DNA from: Azospirillum sp. RU38E | Lineage (GTDB): Bacteria; Pseudomonadota; Alphaproteobacteria; Azospirillales; Azospirillaceae | Direction: 5' to 3' | DNA length: 64,000 bases | NCBI RefSeq assembly: GCF_900188385.1 | Contig: NZ_FZOI01000013.1 | Span: 1-64,000 of the forward strand | Shown: positions 40,457-47,944 of the stretch, piece after piece | Position numbering within the stretch: position 1 is the first letter of the stretch | Layout: the number at the start of each line of letters is the position of its first letter | Made by a program: the position numbers and the translations under genes | Notes under the pieces: model-generated | Told to the model about the DNA's origin: nothing | What the model saw: only the letters and a program-made list of their open reading frames with translations | Databases searched by the model: none

Positions 40457-40465
40457 AATATAACC
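40457..40465 (+). promoter_or_regulatory. TATAA-type -10 box (AATATAACC)
   Basis: About 27 bp upstream of the replication initiator start and directly after the hairpin array. Confidence 0.35.
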
Positions 40466-40491
40466 ATCGAGTCACACCCAAGGAGGGGTTG

Positions 40492-41460
40492 ATGGGAAAA
40501 TCGGTACTGGCGCGGATATTGCCCCTGGTGGAACATGATGTCAGCGTGGCCCGGCTGCTGGCCCAGATCGCCTATTGGCATCCGAAAATGAAAATCACCA
40601 AGGCGGGCCAGAAATGGATCGCCAAAACGCGCGAAGAATGGATGCGGGAAACCGGCCTGACCCGCCACCAATATGACCGGGCGCTGCGCCGGCTGAAGGA
40701 ACGCCGGCTGATTTATACGGCGCGGTTCAAGTTTCTGGGCCAGCCGATCACGCATCTGTGCCTGACCGAAGATGGGGTGGGTTGCCTGGGTCCGGCGGCC
40801 CCGCACATGTCCGGTGCGCCGGACAAGCCCCCGTCCGCAACAGCGGATTCGCCAATAACAGTCAATACCGGCAAAGAATACAGACAGAAAACCGGCGGGG
40901 CGGTGGCCCCGCAGCCATCAGACCCTGTGCTGTCCCTGATCAACGGGGGCAAGGCCGCCCTGGCCCCCATCGCCACCGCCCCACGCCCCAGCGGGCTGGA
41001 TGACTGGCAGGGGGCGTGGCTGGCGGCCCATGCGCTGGCCTTCCCCGGTGAATATGCGCGGCCCTTCACCCAGAAACAGCGCGGCCAGCTGAAGCTGCTG
41101 TGCCATTGTTTCCCGGCGGGGATGGACCGGGCGGCGGCCCTGGCCCGGCTGGTGACCGACTGGCAGGGCTTCACCCAGTTCGCCAAGGATCATATGGGGG
41201 CCTTCAACCTGCCCATGCGGCCGGATATGGGCTTTGCCACCAAATATGCGCAGGCGGCGGTGAATTTCGTCGCCCAGCAGCAGCAGCCGGCCATCCCCCG
41301 GCCCCGTTCCACCCTGCCCCGGCCGGCCAGTGCGGTGGCGGCGGCCATCCCCACCCCGCCCGCACCCGTGCCCGTGCCCGTGCCGGCCCCCGGCGGCCAC
41401 GGGCCGGAGCCCAAGGCCAGCCTGGACGATGTTCTGGCCATCTTCGGAGAGATTGAATGA
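40492..41460 (+). CDS. phage replication initiator-like protein (winged helix)
   Basis: The start follows CCAAGGAGGGG. The 322-residue product has an N-terminal winged-helix domain (about 1-95: FLAGs such as ARLLAQIAYWHP, WIAKTREEWMRETGLTR, ALRRLKERRLIYTARFKF), as in lambda O-like or DnaD-like initiators. A Pro/Ala linker with Asn/Ser-rich spacer follows, then a helical domain (about 170-260: LDDWQGAWLAAHALAFPGEY) and a Pro/Val-rich tail. The final helix is SLDDVLAIFGEIE, a likely docking peptide for the loader or helicase. It overlaps the loader-like gene by 4 bp. Confidence 0.6.
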   Translation: MGKSVLARILPLVEHDVSVARLLAQIAYWHPKMKITKAGQKWIAKTREEWMRETGLTRHQYDRALRRLKERRLIYTARFKFLGQPITHLCLTEDGVGCLGPAAPHMSGAPDKPPSATADSPITVNTGKEYRQKTGGAVAPQPSDPVLSLINGGKAALAPIATAPRPSGLDDWQGAWLAAHALAFPGEYARPFTQKQRGQLKLLCHCFPAGMDRAAALARLVTDWQGFTQFAKDHMGAFNLPMRPDMGFATKYAQAAVNFVAQQQQPAIPRPRSTLPRPASAVAAAIPTPPAPVPVPVPAPGGHGPEPKASLDDVLAIFGEIE

Positions 41461-42017
41461 CCGGGCTGGTCGAAGACCCCTATGCCAGCGGCATTCTGGA
41501 CCGGGTGCACCATGCAAGGCTGGTGGCGGATATCGACCGGATCGCCCGGCAGGCCGGCATTCCCCGCCGCTATATCTGGACCCCGCTGGCCAACAATGTC
41601 TCGGCGGCGGAACAGGGCTGGGTGCGGCAGTTCCACCAGCATGGGGCGGCCGGCCTGTGCGGGCTGTTGCTGGTGGGCAAGCCCGATGGCATCAGCCACC
41701 GCATGGCCAGCATCACCGGGGCGCTGCTGCGCAATTTCGTTGATGCAAGGCTGGTCACCCTGCAAGACCTGCTGGCCCAGGCGCGCGACGGCAGTACCGT
41801 TAACTGCACCTGTCTGGCCGTGCCCAATTTCGGCATGACCGACGGGTCAAAGCTGCCGGTCTGGCAAACCGCCGGCCTGCTGGGGGTGCTGACCGAACGG
41901 TTCCAGGCCAACCGGCAGACGGTGCTGCATGTGCCCTCGCTGGAAAAGGCGGGGCATGAATGGGGGGCGGCGGTGCGTGACCATCTGGAAAGCTGCTTCA
42001 CCCCGGTGCTGTTATGA
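41457..42017 (+). CDS. degenerate DnaC-like helicase loader
   Basis: A 186-residue protein between initiator and DnaB-type helicase, overlapping both by 4 bp. The fold order resembles DnaC/DnaA-type AAA+ loaders: LCGLLLVGKPDGISHRMASI stands where Walker A is expected (about 68-87), FVDARLVTLQDLLAQA follows as the 'dLL' segment, CLAVPNFG sits at the Walker B place and LLGVLTERFQANRQTVLHVP at the sensor-1 place. But the P-loop Gly-Lys-Thr/Ser and the Walker B Asp are missing. If the match is right, this is a loader that has lost ATPase activity and acts as a clamp or adaptor. Assignment is by layout and context. Confidence 0.5.
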   Translation: MTGLVEDPYASGILDRVHHARLVADIDRIARQAGIPRRYIWTPLANNVSAAEQGWVRQFHQHGAAGLCGLLLVGKPDGISHRMASITGALLRNFVDARLVTLQDLLAQARDGSTVNCTCLAVPNFGMTDGSKLPVWQTAGLLGVLTERFQANRQTVLHVPSLEKAGHEWGAAVRDHLESCFTPVLL

Positions 42018-43279
42018 ATGGCGCCGTGACGCTGGGGCGCAAGCTGCTGGCCAGCATCGCCAGCCAGGGCCGCATCGCCGATGTGGTGGGGTGGGGCGAC
42101 CTGTCCTATCTGTTCAGCGGGGGGGAAGCGGCGATCTATCGCTTCATCCGCGACCATGCGCGCAAGTTCGGCACCCTGCCCACGCGCGACACCATCCAGG
42201 CCCATACCGGCGAATCGCTGCCCGATCATGTGCCGGAAACCCCGGCCTATTGGCTGGAACGCAAGACGCAGCATTTTGTCGAAACCAGCCTGAAGCGCAT
42301 TGTCGAAGAAACCGGGCAGAAATTCCTGACCGGGCCCGGCAAAGACCCGCTGAAGGCGCTGGACCATCTGCTGGCCGAAGCCATGGCCCTGTCGGTGCGG
42401 CGCCATACCGGCAACCTGTTTGATTTCCGCGATGCGCTGAACCTGATCCTGCCCAATTATGTCAAGGCGGCGCGGGGGGAGGAAAAGCACGGCATCCTGA
42501 TGGGCTGGCCCACCCTGGATGGCATGACCAACGGGCTGTTGCCCGGCGATCTGGTTTCCTATGTCGGCCGGCCGGCGGCCGGCAAAACCTTTCAGCTGCT
42601 GTTTTCCGCCCATTATGCCTGGTGGGTGCAGCATAAACGCGTGCTGTTCGTTTCCATGGAAATGGCCACGCCGGTCATTGTGGAACGGCTGTCGGCCATG
42701 CACAGCCAGGTGGGGCTGACCCCGCTGTCGCAGGGGGCCCTGACCAGCGCCGGGGTGGGCCGGTTGAAACAGGGGCTGGTGGCGGTGAAGGGGGCGGACC
42801 AGCCGTTCTGGATTCTGGATGGCAACCTGACCAGCACGGTGCAGGACATCATCCTGTATGCCCGGCAACTGGCGGCGGAATGCATCTATATCGACGGGGC
42901 CTATCTGCTGAAACACCCCACAGAGCGCGACCGTTACCGCCGGGTGGCGGAAAATGCCGATCTGATCAAATCGGAACTGACACCCATCGGCCCGGTCACC
43001 GCCTCCTGGCAGTTCAAACGCTCGGAAAACCGCCGGCAGAAACAGAAGGAAGGCTATGATCTGGATGATATCGCCTATGCCGACGCCATCGGCCAGCTCT
43101 CCTCCCTGGTGCTGGGGCTGTTTCAGGAAGAAAGCGTGGAAACGCTGAACCAGCGGCGCGTCTCCATTCTGAAGGGCCGCAAGGGGGAAGTGGGGGAATT
43201 CAACATTCTCTGGGACTTTCAGCGCATGAATTTCCAGGAGGTCGAACCACAGATCCCCGTGGATCTGCGGTTCGTTTAG
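42014..43279 (+). CDS. DnaB-type replicative helicase
   Basis: A 421-residue RecA-fold helicase. An N-terminal helical part (about 1-140: DHARKFGTLPTRDTIQAHTG, ALDHLLAEAMALSV) is followed by the motor: GWPTLDGMTNGLLPGDLVSY, Walker A GRPAAGKTFQ (about 184-193), the FVSMEMATPVIVERL motif, Walker B-like ECIYIDGAYLL (Asp about 293) and VTASWQFKR in place of the H4 'Q.nR' motif. It moves 5'-3' on the lagging strand and recruits primase. The Walker B acidic pair is DG rather than DY/DE, still with the Asp. Overlap with the loader-like gene shows co-translation. Confidence 0.88.
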   Translation: MNGAVTLGRKLLASIASQGRIADVVGWGDLSYLFSGGEAAIYRFIRDHARKFGTLPTRDTIQAHTGESLPDHVPETPAYWLERKTQHFVETSLKRIVEETGQKFLTGPGKDPLKALDHLLAEAMALSVRRHTGNLFDFRDALNLILPNYVKAARGEEKHGILMGWPTLDGMTNGLLPGDLVSYVGRPAAGKTFQLLFSAHYAWWVQHKRVLFVSMEMATPVIVERLSAMHSQVGLTPLSQGALTSAGVGRLKQGLVAVKGADQPFWILDGNLTSTVQDIILYARQLAAECIYIDGAYLLKHPTERDRYRRVAENADLIKSELTPIGPVTASWQFKRSENRRQKQKEGYDLDDIAYADAIGQLSSLVLGLFQEESVETLNQRRVSILKGRKGEVGEFNILWDFQRMNFQEVEPQIPVDLRFV

Positions 43280-43286
43280 GCACACC

Positions 43287-44276
43287 ATGCTTTATCGCTT
43301 CCTCACAGCACTGGGAATTCAGCCGCTGCCCAGCCGGCGGGCGGGGTGGGTGGTGACGCGCTGCCCGCTGGCGCCGCTGCGCCACCAGCGGGGGACCGAT
43401 AACAACCCTTCCTTCGGGTTCCGCGTCGGGGCGGGCGGCGGGCGCTGTCACTGCCTGGCCTGCGGCTATTCCGGCACGCTGGCCCGGCTGGTGGCCGATC
43501 TGCGCCAGGCGGTGCAGCATCAGGGTCTGGCGCTGGCGGCAGATTTCGCCGCGGCAGAGGCCCTGATCGAGGCGGCCGGCGGCCAGGCGGGCGGGTTATC
43601 GCTGGGTGACACCGGGCCGGATATCGAGGCCCTGGCCAATGGTGCCAGGGCGGCAGAGCATCTGTTTCCCGAATGGTGGCTGAACCAGTTCCCGCCGGCC
43701 CACCACCAGGGGCAGCTGCACCCCTATCTTCAGGCGCGCGGGGTGGATATGGCCACCGCCATCGCCCTGGATATCCGTTTCGATGCGGGGCGGCAGCGCA
43801 TCTGCTTCCCGATCCGCGATTTCAACGGCTTTCTGCGCGGGCTGCATGGGCGCAGCATTCTGCCCGACGGGCAGCCGCGCTATCTGATGTATCGCTATGG
43901 CGGGCAGAATTGCCCCTCCATCTGGCATGGGGAAAGCTGGCTGGACCCGGATCGGCCGGTTCTGATCGTGGAAAGCGTTTTCGATGCGGCCCGCGTCTTC
44001 CCGCATTACCCCAATGTGGTGGACCCGCTGACCGCCGATCTGATGCCGGAGAAAATCAGGCGCCTGTCCGGCTGTGCCGAATATCTGCTGCTGTTCGATA
44101 ATGATCCGGCGGGCCAGGCCGCACGGCGCAAGCTGCGCCAGGCCTGGGCCGGGGCGCGGCTGCGCGATCTGTATCTGCCCGCCGGGTGCAAAGACCCCGG
44201 CGAGGCCCCGCCCGCGCTGCTGGCCAGCCTGTTGGGCACCCTGGCATCACCTTCCGCCGATTTCCGCCTGGGATAA
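43287..44276 (+). CDS. DNA primase (CHC2 zinc finger + Toprim)
   Basis: A 329-residue primase. The N-terminal zinc-binding part has Cys about 25 and His about 33 (RCPLAPLRH), then CHCLACGYSGTL (Cys about 54-59); DNNPSFGF is the typical segment between them. The Toprim part has VLIVESVFDAARVF (Glu about 228) and YLLLFDNDPAGQAARR (Asp pair about 270). DFNGFLRGLHGRSI lies between. It makes RNA primers and works with the helicase next to it. It is shorter than bacterial DnaG and lacks the helicase-binding C-terminal domain, as phage primases often do. Confidence 0.88.
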   Translation: MLYRFLTALGIQPLPSRRAGWVVTRCPLAPLRHQRGTDNNPSFGFRVGAGGGRCHCLACGYSGTLARLVADLRQAVQHQGLALAADFAAAEALIEAAGGQAGGLSLGDTGPDIEALANGARAAEHLFPEWWLNQFPPAHHQGQLHPYLQARGVDMATAIALDIRFDAGRQRICFPIRDFNGFLRGLHGRSILPDGQPRYLMYRYGGQNCPSIWHGESWLDPDRPVLIVESVFDAARVFPHYPNVVDPLTADLMPEKIRRLSGCAEYLLLFDNDPAGQAARRKLRQAWAGARLRDLYLPAGCKDPGEAPPALLASLLGTLASPSADFRLG

Positions 44277-44284
44277 AATATCGT

Positions 44285-44806
44285 CATCTCCCTGGATCGT
44301 GACCGATCCAGGGAGATTTCGTGTTCCCTCAGGCGCCGGGCGGGCGCATCCGGCAGGTTGGTATCATCCCCATGCGCGGCCGGGGCTGGGGCGGGAGAAC
44401 GGTGCAATCAATTGCACCAACCGGTGGGGAGGGAGGGGGCGTCAACCGGGGGATTCATACCAAGGGGCATGGGACATGACCCTTGGAGGCCGGCGACCGC
44501 CGGCCCGGCGCTTGGTAGCGCCGCAAGCCAAGCCCGCGGATGCGGGCGCCCGGCGCCTGAGGGAACATATAAACACCAAGGGGCATGGACCATGCCCCAT
44601 TAAGGCCGGCGACCGCCGGCCCGGCGCTTGGTAGCGCCGCAAGCCAAGCCCGCGGATGCGGGCGCCCGGCGCCTGAGGGAACATGTAAACACCAGCCGGC
44701 GACCGCCGGCCCGGCGCTTGGTAGCGCCGCAAGCCAAGCCCGCGGATGCGGGCGCCCGGCGCCTGAGGGAACATATAAACACCAACGGGCATGGGCCATG
44801 CCCCTT
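44285..44806. repeat. composite hairpin-repeat arrays in opposing orientation
   Basis: A forward terminator hairpin (CTCCCTGGATCG-TGAC-CGATCCAGGGAG, ATTTCG) follows the primase stop, then GTTCCCTCAGG. From about 44458 the array runs in reverse orientation with GAGGGAAC at 44559, 44676 and 44765. The stems are GGCGCTTGGTAGCGCC and GCCCGCGGATGCGGGC, with GGCCGGCGACCGCCGGCC and end hairpins of the CAAGGGGCATG type. The unit between 44676 and 44765 lacks the end hairpin. No gene lies in 44277-44810. Confidence 0.88.
44403..44416. promoter_or_regulatory. 14-bp palindrome TGCAATCAATTGCA, copy 5
   Basis: An intergenic copy identical to copy 1, located between the two opposing hairpin arrays downstream of the replication operon. 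Confidence 0.45.
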
Positions 44807-44810
44807 GGTG

Positions 44811-45983
44811 TCACGATTCCTCCACCGTGAGGTTGAGATAGGGGAAGCGCTGTTCAAACTCCTCCAGCACGCGTTCCCAGCCCAGCTCTGTCATCAGGGG
44901 GCCGATCGCATCCGCCGGGGCGGCGGCGGCCCCGCCCTTCAGATAGAGGAGGGCGATATGTTCCAGGGCGGCGGTATCGTTGCTGTTCCCGGTTTCCGCC
45001 TTGGCCCGTTCCAGCGCCGAGCGCACCGACTCTTTCTGCTGGGTCAGCAGTTTGAAGGTCAGTGTGGTCACCTTGCCGGGGCTGCCATCGGCGCTGCCCG
45101 TGGCCTGGGCGTCCTTGGCCGGGGCCGTGTCCTGCATGGCGGCGATCTGGGCCTGGATCTGCAAGGTGGTGGATTCCCGCGCCAGCTGGGCCCATTCATC
45201 CACATTATCCGGCGTCAGGATCGGCACCAGATCCTTCAGCTTGGTCCAGCCCACGCCCTGCACCTTTTCCCAGGGAATGCCGCTGTTGACCAGGCCGTTA
45301 TAGATGGCGATCAGATAGACGGCCTTGCGATATTTGATGCCATATTCGGCCTGCACATAATCGCGCAATGTCGCATAGCCGCCAAACCAGCCCTTGGCCT
45401 GCACCAGCGCCAGCACGCCGCCCAGGCGGAATTCATCAAAGCTCTGCTGTTCCAGAATGGCGCGGATCAGGTGCGGCACCTGTTCCGCGGTCAGGGTTTC
45501 CAGCGCCTGCGCCGTGTTGGAAATGGGGTCCGCCTCGATCACCTCCCCCGTCAGCGCGGCAGAGGTGACCAGGGCGCCGGTGCTGGCCGGGGCGACGGCG
45601 GGGGCGACGGCGGGGGCGACGGCGGGGGCTGACACGGGCACGGGGGCCGGGGCCGCCGGCGAAGGGGGGGCATGTTCCCCGGTCAGGAAGGCCAGAATAT
45701 GCTGACGCTTCTCTTCCACCTTGAATTTCTTCCAGTTTTCCGGCGCGGTAAAGCCGTTCAGGCCGGTAATGAAATTGTCCATCGCCCGGGCGGTCATGGT
45801 GCTGACGCGGCTGATATTGGCGGCCAGGGTATCGGTGGCGGGGTCATCCCCGGCCATGGCAAGCGGGGCGCCTGCGCTGCCCGCCGCCTCTGCCCCCTGA
45901 ATGCCGGCCGGCGGGCTGGCAATCTCCTGCGCCAGCGTGGCGGCCTTGGTGCCTTTTTTCAGGAGTTCGATGGTGGCAGACAT
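44811..45983 (-). CDS. unrecognised 390-aa protein on the opposite strand
   Basis: Start at 45983 with ribosome site GGAAGGACCC. The product has a helical N-terminus (MSATIELLKKGTKAATLAQE) and a first domain around NFITGLNGFTAPENWKKFKV. A low-complexity Pro/Ala/Val linker (about 107-135) is made of PAVA repeats encoded by tandem 12-bp units near 45595-45630. The main domain (about 165-265) contains FDEFRLGGVLALVQAKGWFG, YIxxEYGIKYRKAVYLIAIY and GWTKLKDLVPILTPDNVDEW. A C-terminal helical region ends FPYLNLTVEES. The middle looks like a helical DNA-binding or helicase-interaction fold, but I cannot name it. It is transcribed against all neighbours and lies beside the excisionase/integrase block, so a lysogeny or plasmid-like maintenance role is possible (inference). 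Confidence 0.6.
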   Translation of the reverse strand: MSATIELLKKGTKAATLAQEIASPPAGIQGAEAAGSAGAPLAMAGDDPATDTLAANISRVSTMTARAMDNFITGLNGFTAPENWKKFKVEEKRQHILAFLTGEHAPPSPAAPAPVPVSAPAVAPAVAPAVAPASTGALVTSAALTGEVIEADPISNTAQALETLTAEQVPHLIRAILEQQSFDEFRLGGVLALVQAKGWFGGYATLRDYVQAEYGIKYRKAVYLIAIYNGLVNSGIPWEKVQGVGWTKLKDLVPILTPDNVDEWAQLARESTTLQIQAQIAAMQDTAPAKDAQATGSADGSPGKVTTLTFKLLTQQKESVRSALERAKAETGNSNDTAALEHIALLYLKGGAAAAPADAIGPLMTELGWERVLEEFEQRFPYLNLTVEES

Positions 45984-46154
45984 GGGAACGGGTCCTTCCG
46001 ATGGGATGGCACGGGTGGCTGACGGCCCGGCATGGCCAGCCCCATGCCGGCCAGCCCCGAACCGGTGCCCGTGGGCTGGTTTTGGGCAGCATAACCGCTG
46101 TGCCGACGAATCGCCAGCATGGTTGGTGGCTTCTGCAACCGGTTCCGGGCCAGC
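45984..46154. other. upstream region of the 390-aa gene
   Basis: No gene seen. It holds the ribosome site of the minus-strand gene and GC-rich DNA (CATGGCCAGCCCCATGCCGG) leading into the hairpin array. No clear promoter boxes. Confidence 0.4.
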
Positions 46155-46438
46155 CGCGGACGCGCCCGCCCGGCGTCTGAGGGAACGTGAAATACCCGGG
46201 ATCGCTCACGATCCAGGCCGGCGACCGCCGGCCCGCGCCCCCATGGGCGCGTAAGCCAAGGGCGCGGACGCGCCCGCCCGGCGTCTGAGGGAACGTGAAA
46301 TACCCCGGATCGGTCACGATCCAGGCCGGCGACCGCCGGCCCGCGCCCCCATGGGCGCGTAAGCCAAGGGCGCGGACGCGCCCGCCCGGCGTCTGAGGGA
46401 ACGTGAAATACCCTGGATCGCTCACGATCCAGGGGGAC
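46155..46438 (-). repeat. composite hairpin-repeat array, reverse orientation, period 108
   Basis: GAGGGAACGTGAAATACC occurs at 46179, 46287 and 46395, exactly 108 bp apart. Stems are GGGCGCGGACGCGCCC and CGCGCCCCCATGGGCGCG, with GGCCGGCGACCGCCGGCC and CGGATCGGTCACGATCC-type end hairpins. The end hairpin differs slightly in each unit (CCGGGATCGCTCACGATCC, CCCGGATCGGTCACGATCC, CCTGGATCGCTCACGATCC). Confidence 0.92.
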
Positions 46439-46614
46439 TGATGCCTGAGCCAGAACTATAGGAATTAAATCTTATAATCACCTGACGGGCCGGGGGTTTC
46501 CCGTTGTGGCCTGGGGGGAGAATGATCGGTTGAACAGGTCAGTGATCCTGCTTCTTGGGCTTGCCCAAATGGGTTGCGAATGGTACGTTTGGACACATTC
46601 CAAGGAGGGAAACC

Positions 46615-46926
46615 ATGAGCTACAGCTCTGATATTGCAATGAACGACCGTAATCTGTCGACGGTACAAGTATCCCATTGGCTGCAGGTACCTGTCCGGAC
46701 GGTGACATCTCTGGCTGTGGCTGGGGCCTTGCCGGGTGCTTTCCGGGTTGGCCGGCACTGGCGTTTCAGTGAGAAGCAGCTTTTGGAGTGGAGGAACGGT
46801 CAGTGGGCAGCGTCTACAAGCGCGCAGGCAGCAGGTTCTGGTGGGTCCGATACACTGACGAGCATGGAAAAGCTGTACGTCGATCTGCTGAAACCGAAGT
46901 CGAAAAAGAAGCTTGGAAGTTTCTAA
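46615..46926 (+). CDS. excisionase-like helix-turn-helix protein
   Basis: Start at 46615 after TCCAAGGAGGGAAACC. The 103-residue product has a MerR/excisionase-type winged helix (about 14-62): LSTVQVSHWLQVPVRTVTSL, AVAGALPGAFRVGRHWRFSE and KQLLEWRNGQ. Such proteins steer tyrosine integrases towards excision or recruit them to att. The last 40 residues (QAAGSGGSDTLTSMEKLYVD) overlap the integrase gene in another frame for 124 bp. This is a long overlap, so part of this tail may be dispensable. Base composition is lower in GC than in the tail genes. Confidence 0.7.
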   Translation: MSYSSDIAMNDRNLSTVQVSHWLQVPVRTVTSLAVAGALPGAFRVGRHWRFSEKQLLEWRNGQWAASTSAQAAGSGGSDTLTSMEKLYVDLLKPKSKKKLGSF

Positions 46927-47858
46927 ATCGGGCTGAGGAAGAGATTACGCGCCTGCGCGCGAATAATGGCAAGGTTCGATATCGTTCTGCTGCGGCGTCA
47001 TATTTGATGACGCTGGAGAAGCCGAACACGCGGAAGAGCTATATATCTTTTGCCCGTCGGTGGGAACCGATTGTGGGTGATTTATATCTGCACGAGATCA
47101 CGCGGGAACATATTGTCCGTTATATTGCGCAGCGGCGGGAAGAGGCGGCCGCGCGTGGCAAGATTTTATCAGACGCCACGTTGCGGCCTGCCCTTGCTTA
47201 TCTTTCGGGTGTTTTTGCGTTCAGCCATTATGAACCGAACCCGGTTGTGCAGTTTAACAAGAAATTTTTGAAGCCAGTGCGCAAGGTTGTCCGGTTTATG
47301 ACGCCGGAGGAGGAGGTGCGAATACTGGATGCCTGCACGGAGGATATGCACGCGTTGATGATCGTATTTGCGGTGGAAACGGGGCTTCGGGCGATGGAGC
47401 AGGCGGGATTGACCTGGGACATGATTGACCTGAAGGCGCGGGAGATTGGGCTTGTTGATCCTTCGAAACTGAAGACGGGCCGGGCGCGGATTGTGCCTTT
47501 ATCGACGCGGGCGATGCAGGTTTTGTCATTGATCCCGCGCCGCCCCGATGTGCCTTATTTATTCTACACACCGGCGGGCCGCCCTTATCAGAGTACATTT
47601 TCATTATGGCACCGGATACGGGAGAAGGCGGGTTTGTTGGATCTTCGCTGGCATGATCTGCGGCACACTTTTGCGACGCGCTTTTTACGGGGCGGTGGTT
47701 CTCTGCCTGTTTTGTCGCGTATCCTTGGGCACAGCAACATCATGATGACGATGCGGTACGCGCATCTGGTGACGGAGGATTTGCACGCGGAGATGCAGAA
47801 GGTAGACACGGCCCTTACGGCACCCTCCCCCACACGCTCTTCAACACACCCCCGATAA
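46803..47858 (+). CDS. tyrosine-type site-specific integrase
   Basis: GTG start at 46803 (MGSVYKRAGSRFWWVRYTD), chosen because GGAGG lies 8 bp upstream; a GTG at 46788 is also in frame. The 351-residue product has an AP2-like arm-binding N-terminus, a SAM-like core-binding domain (about 60-150: RSAAASYLMTLEKPNTRKSY) and the catalytic domain. The active residues are Arg about 195 (VETGLRAMEQ), His284 and Arg287 (WHDLRHTFATRF), His about 310 (ILGHSNIMMT) and Tyr about 319 (MRYAHL). All are present, so it should be active. It lies at the right end of the element next to a candidate attachment core, as usual for integrases. Confidence 0.93.
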   Translation: MGSVYKRAGSRFWWVRYTDEHGKAVRRSAETEVEKEAWKFLNRAEEEITRLRANNGKVRYRSAAASYLMTLEKPNTRKSYISFARRWEPIVGDLYLHEITREHIVRYIAQRREEAAARGKILSDATLRPALAYLSGVFAFSHYEPNPVVQFNKKFLKPVRKVVRFMTPEEEVRILDACTEDMHALMIVFAVETGLRAMEQAGLTWDMIDLKAREIGLVDPSKLKTGRARIVPLSTRAMQVLSLIPRRPDVPYLFYTPAGRPYQSTFSLWHRIREKAGLLDLRWHDLRHTFATRFLRGGGSLPVLSRILGHSNIMMTMRYAHLVTEDLHAEMQKVDTALTAPSPTRSSTHPR

Positions 47859-47931
47859 ACCCGTTGCCCATATGTCCAAAACCTTGTTATGATACAGCCC
47901 GTTAGGATGTGAAGCCGATACGAGGAGGTGG

Positions 47932-47944
47932 TAATTAATGGTTA
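47932..47944 (+). repeat. candidate attR core (13 bp)
   Basis: Second copy of TAATTAATGGTTA, direct repeat of 687-699, 74 bp after the integrase stop. It overlaps the start of a 7-codon frame behind an excellent GAGGAGG ribosome site (MVIPIVK). Confidence 0.3.

Noticed and set aside
45062-45705. plus-strand frames of 66-334 codons in 44.6-46.0 kb
   Set aside because: Antisense shadows of the 390-aa minus-strand gene and of hairpin repeats.
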